NCBI RefSeq assembly: GCF_009928445.1
Contig: NZ_JAABNO010000002.1
Location: forward strand, 1-64,000
DNA: 64,000 nucleotides
Direction of reading: 5' to 3'
From: Clostridium sp. C8-1-8
GTDB lineage: Bacteria > Bacillota > Clostridia > Clostridiales > Clostridiaceae
Shown here: piece by piece, positions 38,671 through 46,924 of the stretch
Numbering within the stretch: position 1 is the first letter of the stretch
How the letters are laid out: each line of letters opens with the position of its first letter
Made by a program: the position numbers and the translations under genes
Notes under the pieces: model-generated
Told to the model about the DNA's origin: nothing
What the model saw: the letters and a program-made list of their open reading frames with translations, nothing else
Databases searched by the model: none

Positions 38671-41382
38671 ATGTTAAGATCAATGTACTCAGGAATCAGT
38701 GGAATGAAAGCTAACCAAACTAAGCTTGATGTTATAGGTAATAATATAGCCAACGTTGGAACAACAGGCTTTAAATCTTCAACAGCAAGATTTCAGGACA
38801 TGCTTAGCCAAAGTGTTAAGGATTCAATGGCACCAAATGCAAATCAAGGTGGTATAAACTCTGCTCAGGTTGGTCTAGGAGTAAAGCTTGCAAGTATAGA
38901 CTCAGTAATGAAGCAAGGTAACTTACAACCAACAGGAAGAGCTTTAGATATGGCTATAGACGGCGATGGCTTCTTCATGGTAAGTAAAGGTGCAGCAGTA
39001 TTTGGAGATAATCAACTTCAAGTTAATCAAAGATCAGGAGCTCATAACATAACAGCTCAATCTTTAACAAACTCAGGAGCTCAGCTTATGTACACTAGAG
39101 ATGGTGCTTTTAGTTTAGATGAACAAGGAAATCTAATAACTGCTGATGGTTATAGAGTTATGGGATATGCATTGACTAACGATGATACTTCAGTATCACC
39201 TAGCGGAATTGCTCCTAGCAAAGTTAGTTTAGATGGGTTAGATATTAAATTTGGTCCTGGTTCAGCATTAAATGGATATAAGGTAGTTGCAGGAGAAGTT
39301 GGACCACAAACTGTAACTTCAGCAAATGTCGATAAAGATAATAAACAAATAGTAGTAAGTGGAGATTTTGCAACTGCAGGAGCTTTAACACCATCTCAGG
39401 TTGAAACAGCTATAAATAAAGCTTTATCATCTGCTGGAATAGCTCAAACGGTATCTGTTGCAGGAAAATTAGATGTTATTCCTAAACTTTCTTCTGATAA
39501 GACAAATGGAGGTCTTGATGATGCAGCACCAGCTAATGTGTCTGCTGGAGGCTTAACCTTTCAATTTGGTAATGGTAAGCAACTAGAAGGATTTGTGATT
39601 CAATTTGGTAAAATAGGTGCAGGAACTTCACTTGGAGCACATGTAACAACAAGTCCTAATAAGATAATAATAGATGCAGATATGGTAAATGGTAACGTAA
39701 GTACAGATGACTTAAAGGATATTATAAATCAACAGCTTCAAGCTAGTAAGATTACTCAAACTGTTGACAAGATAACAGGATCACTTTCTACTTTATCTCA
39801 AAGTAATGTTTCAACTGATAAATTAGGAGCATACAAGGCTGTACCAAATATTGTTGATGGTTCAGGAAATCCAAAAACGGATATAGGTGGATTAGGCTTT
39901 ACTTTCTCTGATGGTGGAAAATTAAATGGTTATTCTATAAAGTACGGTGATACTACCACTGGAAAGACTCCTTCAGTAACTGTAGATAAATCCAATATGG
40001 TTATTACTATAAATGGAGACTTTACTACAGCTGCAACTTCAGCAACTAATATTGCTAGCATTAAAGGACTTTTCAATACTGAATTAAATAAGAACAACAT
40101 CACAGCTCCTCAAATAACTAATGTTACAGGTACAAGTTTGACGGATTCTACAGCGGTAGGTAAGATCGCTAATGGTAGTGATGACAGCAAGCCAACGGAT
40201 GTAACTCTTGCTAATTTAAGAATATCCTTCCCAGTAGGGTCAACATACAATGGATATACCTTCCAAATTGCAGATGTATCAGCTAGTACTGTAAATGCAA
40301 ATGTTGACACTGCCAATAAGGTAATAAAGGTATCAGGAGACTTTTTAACACCAAATGCAGTGAGCTCCGCTCAATTGCAAACTGCTATTAGAAATGCAGT
40401 TATAGCAGCATCACCTGCAATACAAACTGGTAATGCATCTTCTCCAACAGTTACTGCTGGTAACTATGATTCAACTTATGCGATAACAGTAGCAAGTGGA
40501 ACTGGGAAAACTTATACAAGTTTGGTATCAAATGATATATCTGGAGGTTCTGAAAAGCAAGCTCCTCAAATTAAGGGAGATATATTAGGATTGAGTCTTG
40601 CAGCAGGTCCAGGGGCAGCATTAAATAATTATTCAGTACAAATAGGTACTGTAACTCAAGGAACTAAGCCATCTGTATCTGTAGATACTACAAATAAGAG
40701 AATAATAGTTAATGGAGATTTTGTAACTCCTGGAGTGACTGTAGATAGAATAAACAGAGAAATTCAAAATGCTTTAGAGAATGCGCAAATAGATCAAACT
40801 TTAGTTGTAAGTGGAACAATAAGACCTTTAACTCAAACTCAATCAGCTTCAGATGCTACTGATGGAGGTACACCAGTAGAAAGCTTAGATCCAAATGGAG
40901 ATGTTACTTACGTTGATGGAACTAAGACTGTTAGAGCTTATGATGGAGCATTAAAAACACTAAGAATACCAGAAAAGGTTAAAATTCCAGGAACAGATAC
41001 AGAACTTAGAATAAAGAGCTACACAATAGATAAAAATGGAGTTATAAATGGAGTGCTTGAAGATGGTAAGGTGGCAGCGCTTGGACAAGTAGCTATGGCT
41101 GCATTTAAGAATGCTTCTGGTCTTACAAAGCAAGGCGGAAACCTTTATTCTCAATCAGTAAACTCTGGAGAAGCTACAATAAAGAGTGGATCAAACACAA
41201 GAGATGACGATAACAGTAAGGGATTTGGAGATGCACTTCAAGGTATGCTTGAAATGTCAAACGTAGACCTTGCAGAGCAGTTTACAGATATGATTACTGC
41301 AACTAGAGCTTTCCAAGCAAGCAGTAAGATGATCAACACTGGTGATGAAATACTTCAAGATATAATAAACCTAAAGAGATAG
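38671..41382 (+). CDS. flgE: Hook protein FlgE with tandem insert repeats
   Basis: 903 aa, about twice the usual FlgE length. The ends are canonical: MLRSMYSGISGMKANQTKLD, NNIANVGTTGFKSS and LDMAIDGDGFFMV at the N-terminus, and EMSNVDLAEQFTDMITATRA with QASSKMINTGDEILQDI at the C-terminus. Between them (about nt 39235-40905) lie five related repeats of 105-125 residues. Each starts with a GLxFxFGxG-type strand and NGY, and most contain a VDxxNKxIxVxGDF core followed by an AIxxAL helix. The repeats would form the outer hook surface. ATG 38671 follows SD GGGAGG; the open frame upstream has no start signal. Confidence 0.93.
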   Translation: MLRSMYSGISGMKANQTKLDVIGNNIANVGTTGFKSSTARFQDMLSQSVKDSMAPNANQGGINSAQVGLGVKLASIDSVMKQGNLQPTGRALDMAIDGDGFFMVSKGAAVFGDNQLQVNQRSGAHNITAQSLTNSGAQLMYTRDGAFSLDEQGNLITADGYRVMGYALTNDDTSVSPSGIAPSKVSLDGLDIKFGPGSALNGYKVVAGEVGPQTVTSANVDKDNKQIVVSGDFATAGALTPSQVETAINKALSSAGIAQTVSVAGKLDVIPKLSSDKTNGGLDDAAPANVSAGGLTFQFGNGKQLEGFVIQFGKIGAGTSLGAHVTTSPNKIIIDADMVNGNVSTDDLKDIINQQLQASKITQTVDKITGSLSTLSQSNVSTDKLGAYKAVPNIVDGSGNPKTDIGGLGFTFSDGGKLNGYSIKYGDTTTGKTPSVTVDKSNMVITINGDFTTAATSATNIASIKGLFNTELNKNNITAPQITNVTGTSLTDSTAVGKIANGSDDSKPTDVTLANLRISFPVGSTYNGYTFQIADVSASTVNANVDTANKVIKVSGDFLTPNAVSSAQLQTAIRNAVIAASPAIQTGNASSPTVTAGNYDSTYAITVASGTGKTYTSLVSNDISGGSEKQAPQIKGDILGLSLAAGPGAALNNYSVQIGTVTQGTKPSVSVDTTNKRIIVNGDFVTPGVTVDRINREIQNALENAQIDQTLVVSGTIRPLTQTQSASDATDGGTPVESLDPNGDVTYVDGTKTVRAYDGALKTLRIPEKVKIPGTDTELRIKSYTIDKNGVINGVLEDGKVAALGQVAMAAFKNASGLTKQGGNLYSQSVNSGEATIKSGSNTRDDDNSKGFGDALQGMLEMSNVDLAEQFTDMITATRAFQASSKMINTGDEILQDIINLKR

Positions 41383-41390
41383 TAAAAATA

Positions 41391-41417
41391 TATGGGACAT
41401 CTAATTGATGTCCCATA
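41391..41417 (+). other. Perfect hairpin between flgE and flbD
   Basis: TATGGGACATC-taatt-GATGTCCCATA, an 11-bp perfect stem 8 nt behind the flgE stop. There is no T tract, so it should not terminate; a role in mRNA processing or in protecting the abundant hook message is more likely (inference). Confidence 0.7.
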
Positions 41418-41437
41418 CAAATAAATAGGAGGCTTTG

Positions 41438-41626
41438 ATGATTAATGTTACTGGCATGAACAACAAAGAGTTCGTATTAAATGCTGAACATATAGAAAAA
41501 ATTGAAGAAGTTCCAGAAACTATAATAACTCTTACCAATGGAAAGAAGTATATAGTGTTAGAAACTGTAGAAGAGGTAGTAGACAAAGTTATAAGATATA
41601 AAAATAAGATAATTACCCTAAAATAG
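41438..41626 (+). CDS. flbD: Flagellar protein FlbD
   Basis: 62 aa. INVTGMNNKEFVLNAEHIEK then VPETIITLTNGKKYIVLETV match the short FlbD/SwrD-type protein that follows flgE. In Bacillus the homologue SwrD raises motor torque. SD AGGAGG, ATG 41438. The neighbouring motA/motB pair fits that role. Confidence 0.88.
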   Translation: MINVTGMNNKEFVLNAEHIEKIEEVPETIITLTNGKKYIVLETVEEVVDKVIRYKNKIITLK

Positions 41627-41639
41627 TAGGAGGTAAGGC

Positions 41640-42467
41640 ATGAAAAAGTTAGATTCGCTTACTTTAATAGGGCTGTTTCTTGGCTTGATAATGTTGATCT
41701 GGGGCATGAGTAGCAGCGCAGGAATTAAAATGTTTTTTGATCTGCCTTCACTAATGATAACCATAGGCGGATCTTTCTGTGCATTACTTATAAACTATTC
41801 CATAGATGAAATAAAGAAAATAGGAAAAATATTTATGGCATCCACTAGAGAGGTGGCCTATTCAAAAATAGAGATTTTAAAGCAGTTTACAAATATATCT
41901 AAAAAAGCTAGAAGAGAAGGCTTATTATCTTTAGAGAAAGACTTAAGTACCATGGATGATGAGTTTCTTAAAAGTGGGCTTAGGATGGTCATAGATGGAA
42001 TTGAACCGGAAACAATAAAAGAGATAATGGATTTAGAGATCGATGAGGTTTCTGAAAGACATATAAAAGGTGCCAATATATTTAAGACGTGGGGCAATTA
42101 TGCACCTGCTTTTGGTATGATTGGTACATTACTTGGTCTTGTAAGGATGTTAGGAAGTTTAAGTGATACTAGTACCTTAGCATCTGGAATGGCAAAGGCT
42201 CTTATGGCAACATTTTATGGAGCGGTATTGGCATATGCAATACTTAATCCTATAGCAGCAAATTTAAATTATAAAAATGAAAAAGAAGTGTCAGCAAAAG
42301 AGATGATCTTAGAGGGGATATTAGCCATACAGTCAGGGGTTAATCCTAGAATAATAGAACAGAAGTTGATAAATTACCTTTCGCCTGAGGAAAAATCAGA
42401 GTACTCAAAGGGAAATTTAAATGCAAAAGGAGCTTTTAACCAATGGCTAGGAAGAGAAGAAATTTAA
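41640..42467 (+). CDS. motA: Stator protein MotA
   Basis: 275 aa, four membrane segments; two early (LTLIGLFLGLIMLIWGMSS and a second near residue 35-55) and two late. The late part has the channel prolines in context: YAPAFGMIGTLLGLVRMLGS and FYGAVLAYAILNPIAANL. The large cytoplasmic loop carries conserved charges (RMVIDGIEPETIKEIM). MotA with MotB forms the ion-driven stator. Its 3' end overlaps motB by 25 nt. Confidence 0.95.
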   Translation: MKKLDSLTLIGLFLGLIMLIWGMSSSAGIKMFFDLPSLMITIGGSFCALLINYSIDEIKKIGKIFMASTREVAYSKIEILKQFTNISKKARREGLLSLEKDLSTMDDEFLKSGLRMVIDGIEPETIKEIMDLEIDEVSERHIKGANIFKTWGNYAPAFGMIGTLLGLVRMLGSLSDTSTLASGMAKALMATFYGAVLAYAILNPIAANLNYKNEKEVSAKEMILEGILAIQSGVNPRIIEQKLINYLSPEEKSEYSKGNLNAKGAFNQWLGREEI

Positions 42468-43147
42468 ATAAGGTAGAAGTAAGAGAAAATCAGTGGTTTA
42501 CTACTTTTTCTAGTACTATAACTGCTTTACTAATATTCTTTGTTATTCTATATGCATTCTCTACTATGGATCAGGGAAAAATAGAAACAGCTTCTAAAAA
42601 GGTTCTAAGTGGCAAAAGCACTTCAGGTAATGGGCAGAGTACTTCTGCTTTAGATAATACTAAAGAAAGTTTAAATGCAAAAGCAAACCTTAATGCTTTG
42701 TATGAAAACGCAAATAACTTTATAGAAGAAAATAAGTTGGGGGCTTCGGTAGAGGTTTTAAAAGATGATAGTGGAGTTTTACTTCAATTGAGAGACAGTA
42801 CTCTTTTTGAAACCGGAAAAGCGGATCTTATTCCAGAAAGTAAAAGTCTTATGGAAAAGTTAAGTAAGCTATTGAAGTCAGTTCCAAATAATATAATTGT
42901 TGAGGGGCATACTGATAATGCTCCAATAAATACATATAGGTTTCAAAGTAATTGGGATCTTTCTGCTTCTAGAGCAGTAAATGTTGTTAAATTCTTTATT
43001 GATCAAGGAAATATTAATTCTACTAGATTAACCGCTTCTGGTTATGGTGATGCTAAACCATTAGTTGATAACTCTACACCAGAAAATAGGGCTAAAAATA
43101 GAAGAATAAACATTTTGATAGTAGCAACGGAAAGGGAGAAGAAGTAA
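42443..43147 (+). CDS. motB: Stator protein MotB lacking the canonical Asp
   Basis: 234 aa. A short basic N-terminus, one membrane helix (about 19-41) and an OmpA-like peptidoglycan-binding domain (IIVEGHTDNAPI, NWDLSASRAVNVVKFF). In MotB the helix normally opens with an Asp that carries the proton (Asp32 in E. coli, Asp24 in Bacillus). Here the segment reads WFTTFSSTITALLIFFVI, with Ser24 (AGT) where Asp is expected, and no other acidic residue inside the helix. Gene length, start and partner motA are normal. See findings. Confidence 0.92.
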   Translation: MARKRRNLNKVEVRENQWFTTFSSTITALLIFFVILYAFSTMDQGKIETASKKVLSGKSTSGNGQSTSALDNTKESLNAKANLNALYENANNFIEENKLGASVEVLKDDSGVLLQLRDSTLFETGKADLIPESKSLMEKLSKLLKSVPNNIIVEGHTDNAPINTYRFQSNWDLSASRAVNVVKFFIDQGNINSTRLTASGYGDAKPLVDNSTPENRAKNRRINILIVATEREKK

Positions 43148-43635
43148 TGGCTGAGAAAAAAGAGAAAAAAGCAAAAAAAGAAAAGTCAGAAAACCCTGGG
43201 GGGAAAAGCAATCTTATTATTATAGCTTTACTAGTTCTTATATTGATTGGGATAGGAAGCTTTGCAGGATTCTATTTTTATCAAAAAAGTAAAAGTGCTA
43301 CACCTGAGACTAAAGTGGTTGTAAAAGTAGAACAAACCTACTTAGAATTAGGTGAATACACAGTTAATCTAAGCGATGATAAGGAAAAGCATTATCTTAA
43401 GGCAAAGCTTTCTGTAGGTTATGATAAGACAAATAAAAAGCTCGGAACAGAAGCTACAGAAGACCTTATTGCGCTTCAATCAACAGCACTTGAATACTTG
43501 CAATCTAAAAAAGCAGAGGATTTTAAGTCCACAAATTTAGAAAATGTAAAAAAAGAACTTATTGATAACCTTAATAAAAGAGTATCACAAGGACAGTTTA
43601 TAGAGGCATACTTCCAAGAACTTATAGTACAGTAA
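43147..43635 (+). CDS. fliL: Basal body-associated protein FliL
   Basis: 162 aa. A Lys/Glu-rich cytoplasmic start, one membrane helix (NLIIIALLVLILIGIGSFAG, about 23-45) and a periplasmic domain with LELGEYTVNLSDDKEKHYLK and a C-terminal AYFQELIVQ. FliL surrounds or supports the stator. Its ATG overlaps the motB stop by one base. Confidence 0.92.
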   Translation: MAEKKEKKAKKEKSENPGGKSNLIIIALLVLILIGIGSFAGFYFYQKSKSATPETKVVVKVEQTYLELGEYTVNLSDDKEKHYLKAKLSVGYDKTNKKLGTEATEDLIALQSTALEYLQSKKAEDFKSTNLENVKKELIDNLNKRVSQGQFIEAYFQELIVQ

Positions 43636-43649
43636 GGGATGATTATAAT

Positions 43650-44012
43650 ATGGAATTATTTTTTATTATTATAAAGTTGGTATTTGGAGTAGTACTTACT
43701 TTATGCTTGGTATTAATATCTTTAAAACTTACTGGAAACAAGTATAATAGCTTACAAAAAGGCAGATATATAAAAGTAATAGAGAAGATTCAATTATCTA
43801 AAGAGATATCAATAGTACTTCTTCAGACAGGAGATAAAGGTTATGTTATGAGTTGTTCCCCACATAGTACTGAAAAACTTGAGGAACTTGATGAGGAGAC
43901 AATGAAAAGCATAATTGCAAATAAAGAGCAATATGGCCAAGAGATGATGAAGAAGTACTCTGATATGATAGGAAATATAAAGATAAAAGGATTCAAAGGA
44001 AAAATAAAATGA
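43650..44012 (+). CDS. fliO: Export gate protein FliO
   Basis: 120 aa. One N-terminal membrane helix (LFFIIIKLVFGVVLTLCLVL), then a short soluble domain with GRYIKVIEKIQLSKEISIVL and GYVMSCSPHST, the FliO/FliZ pattern. FliO helps assemble the FliP ring. The 3' end overlaps fliP by 4 nt. Confidence 0.87.
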   Translation: MELFFIIIKLVFGVVLTLCLVLISLKLTGNKYNSLQKGRYIKVIEKIQLSKEISIVLLQTGDKGYVMSCSPHSTEKLEELDEETMKSIIANKEQYGQEMMKKYSDMIGNIKIKGFKGKIK

Positions 44013-44782
44013 AATATAAAAAAAAATACATATTTATTCTAATATTAGCTTTTGCTTTTGTTGGACTTGTAACTTATAAAGCACAAGCAGCTCCACAGGA
44101 CACCCCTGTGCCAAACATAAATTTTTCTGTTGGAGGATCAACCAATCCTAAAGATTATGTATCAAATATAAGATTGCTGGTAATGCTTACACTAATTTCA
44201 GTGTTACCATCTTTTCTTATCATGATGACCAGCTTTACAAGGATTGTGGTGGTTTTCTCTTTCCTAAAGAATGCCATTGGAGCACAACAGTCTATACCTA
44301 ACCAAGTTTTGATTGGGTTGGCATTATTTTTGACTATATTTATTATGCAGCCAGTGTATAATGATATTAACACCAATGCTTTGCAACCTTATTTCGACAA
44401 CAAGATAACTCAGCAACAGGCTATAGATAATGGTTCAAAGCCATTAAGGCAGTTTATGCTTAAACAAACTAGACAAAAAGATTTGAAACTTTTCATAGAA
44501 GCAGCAAAACTTGATGAAACAAAAGTAACTAAAGATAATGTTCCACTATATGTTGTGGTTCCAGCTTTTGCAATCAGTGAGCTAAAAACGGCATTTCAAA
44601 TTGGCTTTTTGATTTTTTTGCCATTTTTAATAATAGATATGGTAGTATCCAGCGTATTAATGTCCATGGGTATGTTTATGTTACCACCAGCTATGATCTC
44701 TCTACCATTTAAACTTCTTTTATTTGTATTGGTAGATGGATGGTACTTACTAGTGAAATCGTTAATTTTGAGTTTTTCTTGA
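44009..44782 (+). CDS. fliP: Export gate protein FliP
   Basis: 257 aa with a signal-type start (YIFILILAFAFVGLVTYKAQ, cleavage likely near QAA) and the conserved FliP core: MTSFTRIVVVFSFLKNAIGA, IFIMQPVYNDI, and FLPFLIIDMVVSSVLMSMGM followed by MLPPAMISLPFKLLLF. It forms the export pore with FliQ and FliR. Confidence 0.95.
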   Translation: MKYKKKYIFILILAFAFVGLVTYKAQAAPQDTPVPNINFSVGGSTNPKDYVSNIRLLVMLTLISVLPSFLIMMTSFTRIVVVFSFLKNAIGAQQSIPNQVLIGLALFLTIFIMQPVYNDINTNALQPYFDNKITQQQAIDNGSKPLRQFMLKQTRQKDLKLFIEAAKLDETKVTKDNVPLYVVVPAFAISELKTAFQIGFLIFLPFLIIDMVVSSVLMSMGMFMLPPAMISLPFKLLLFVLVDGWYLLVKSLILSFS

Positions 44783-44793
44783 GGTGAGTTATT

Positions 44794-45063
44794 ATGAGTG
44801 AACAATTAGTTATAGGAATAATAAAAGATGCATTAACAACTGCATTATATCTTTCAGCACCTTTTTTAGTGGTTTCACTAGTGTTAGGTTTATTAATAAG
44901 TATTTTTCAGGCGTCTACTCAAATACAAGAGCAGACACTTACTTTTGTTCCAAAACTTGTAGCTGTTGCAGCGATAGGATTATTATTAGGTAGTTGGATG
45001 TTAACGCAACTTATGTCTTTTACAGAACGTATTTTTCAACTTATATCTAATATAGTTCATTAA
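44794..45063 (+). CDS. fliQ: Export gate protein FliQ
   Basis: 89 aa with two membrane helices. LSAPFLVVSLVLGLLISIFQ then ASTQIQEQTLTFVPKL is the family signature. SD GAGGTGAG. It follows fliP by 11 nt. Confidence 0.95.
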   Translation: MSEQLVIGIIKDALTTALYLSAPFLVVSLVLGLLISIFQASTQIQEQTLTFVPKLVAVAAIGLLLGSWMLTQLMSFTERIFQLISNIVH

Positions 45064-45074
45064 GGGTGATAAGA

Positions 45075-46904
45075 TTGATTGATACAGCATATTACTTAGC
45101 TACTTTCTTTATATTCTTAAGACTGGTAACATTCTTTACGATAATACCTAATTTTTTCCCTTCGGGAACACCTGCAACCTTTAAAATATCTTTAAATGTA
45201 ATATTAGCGTTTATACTTGTAGGCACTGTAGATATAGGTGCCGTACAAAATATCCAAAGCAATTATACTATTATAATTTATGCATTAAATGAGGTTATGA
45301 CAGGAATAACCTTGGGCTTTGTCACATCTATGATATTTTACGTTGTGGAGATGGCAGGAAGCCTTATGGATCAACAGATAGGTCTAGGCATGATTTCTAT
45401 GTTTGATCCAGTCACAAAGAATCAATCAACACTTCTATCCAGAATTTTATACTGGCTTGCAATATTGATATTTTTTATAGTAGATGGACATCACATGCTG
45501 ATAAGAGAGTTATCTAGTAGTTATAAAGTTGTAGCAATAGGAAAGAGCATTATATTCCAGGACAGCGTAATGACTATAATAAACTCCTTTACTCAGTATT
45601 TTATAATAGGATTGAAAATTGCAATACCAATAGTATTGATAATAATAATAACAGATTTAACTATGGGTCTAATATCAAGAACAGTACCTCAGTTAAATAT
45701 TATGATACTTGGCATGCCAATAAAGATGCTAGTGGGCATGGCTGCATTTATGATAGCTCTTCCAATGATAGCTAAAGCTATGGTAGCTGCCTTTAGTTAT
45801 TTGCCTGATGTTTACAAAGGCATATATAAGGCTATCCCCCTAGTTTTGATATTTGCAGCAGAAGATAAAACAGAAGAAGCTACTCCTAAAAAGAAATCTG
45901 AAGCTCGTAAAAAAGGACAGATTGCTCGTAGTAAGGATGTAAACCTAGCTATGACATTAGTAGCTTGTACACTTGTAATAGCTATTTTAGGAGGCTATGT
46001 ATCTACTGATTTGAAGTATAATCTAATATATTTCTTGTCAAATAACTTTCACCAAGAGATAAACATAAGCTACCTAAACGGACTATCCCTAATGGTGGTA
46101 TACAGGATACTTAAGGATTTGATCCCTATAGTTGTACCTATAATGGTTATAGGTATAGTATCTTCTATAGCACAGAGTGGTTTCTTATTTACAAGTGAAC
46201 CTCTAAAACCTTCTTTAGGAAAACTTAATCCATTAAAAGGATTAAAGAATATGTTCTCTAAAAGAAATTTCGTTGAGTTAGGCAAAAACTTTATAGTAGT
46301 TTGTGTGTTGTCATATATTGGCTACGATTTTGTAAAATCAAATTACATGGAGATTATAAATATAGGCAATATATATTTGCCATCTCTAGGTGCAGAGTTT
46401 AAAAGGCTTCTACTAAATATATTTATGAAAATAACTTTAGTTTTAGTTGTAATAGCTGCAGCAGACTATTTTATGCAGAGAAGAATGTACAGTAAAGAAA
46501 TGAGGATGTCAAAGCAAGAAGTTAAAGAAGAGTTCAAGCAGATGGAAGGAGATCCTCAGATAAAAAATAAAATAAAGCAAAGACAAAGAGAAATGGCAAC
46601 AAAGAGAATGATGCAAGCAGTGCCAGATGCTACAGTAGTTATTACAAACCCAACCCATCTAGCAATAGCAATAAAGTATGAGGAGGGGAACATGGAGGCA
46701 CCAAGAGTACTAGCAAAAGGTGCTGATAATGTAGCTCTTAAGATAAAGGAAATAGCAAAAGAGAATGATATTCCTATACTAGAGAATAAACCTCTAGCCA
46801 GGCTTATATATGAGCAGGTAGATGTAGACAGAGAAATACCAGCAGATATGTATCAAGCGGTAGCAGAGATTCTAGCTTTAGTCTTTAAGATGAAAAAGAA
46901 GTAG
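45075..46904 (+). CDS. Fused FliR-FlhB export gate protein
   Basis: 609 aa. Residues 1 to about 255 are FliR (FLRLVTFFTIIPNFFPSGTP, QQIGLGMISMFDP). From about nt 45855 FlhB begins with its typical start (AEDKTEEATPKKKSEARKKG) and continues to the end, including the autocleavage motif NPTH (46647-46658; Asn525). So the normal FliR C-terminus is joined directly to the FlhB N-terminus without a stop. The fusion is known in some clostridia. TTG 45075 is preferred to GTG 45066 on SD spacing (the TGATnnnTTG arrangement also seen in cheB and fliD). Confidence 0.94.
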   Translation: MIDTAYYLATFFIFLRLVTFFTIIPNFFPSGTPATFKISLNVILAFILVGTVDIGAVQNIQSNYTIIIYALNEVMTGITLGFVTSMIFYVVEMAGSLMDQQIGLGMISMFDPVTKNQSTLLSRILYWLAILIFFIVDGHHMLIRELSSSYKVVAIGKSIIFQDSVMTIINSFTQYFIIGLKIAIPIVLIIIITDLTMGLISRTVPQLNIMILGMPIKMLVGMAAFMIALPMIAKAMVAAFSYLPDVYKGIYKAIPLVLIFAAEDKTEEATPKKKSEARKKGQIARSKDVNLAMTLVACTLVIAILGGYVSTDLKYNLIYFLSNNFHQEINISYLNGLSLMVVYRILKDLIPIVVPIMVIGIVSSIAQSGFLFTSEPLKPSLGKLNPLKGLKNMFSKRNFVELGKNFIVVCVLSYIGYDFVKSNYMEIINIGNIYLPSLGAEFKRLLLNIFMKITLVLVVIAAADYFMQRRMYSKEMRMSKQEVKEEFKQMEGDPQIKNKIKQRQREMATKRMMQAVPDATVVITNPTHLAIAIKYEEGNMEAPRVLAKGADNVALKIKEIAKENDIPILENKPLARLIYEQVDVDREIPADMYQAVAEILALVFKMKKK

Positions 46905-46924
46905 GAAAGGGATGAGGTTAATTT

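Noticed and set aside
41391..41417. Terminator between flgE and flbD
   Set aside because: The stem is strong but no T tract follows and flbD-motA-motB are spaced as one operon.
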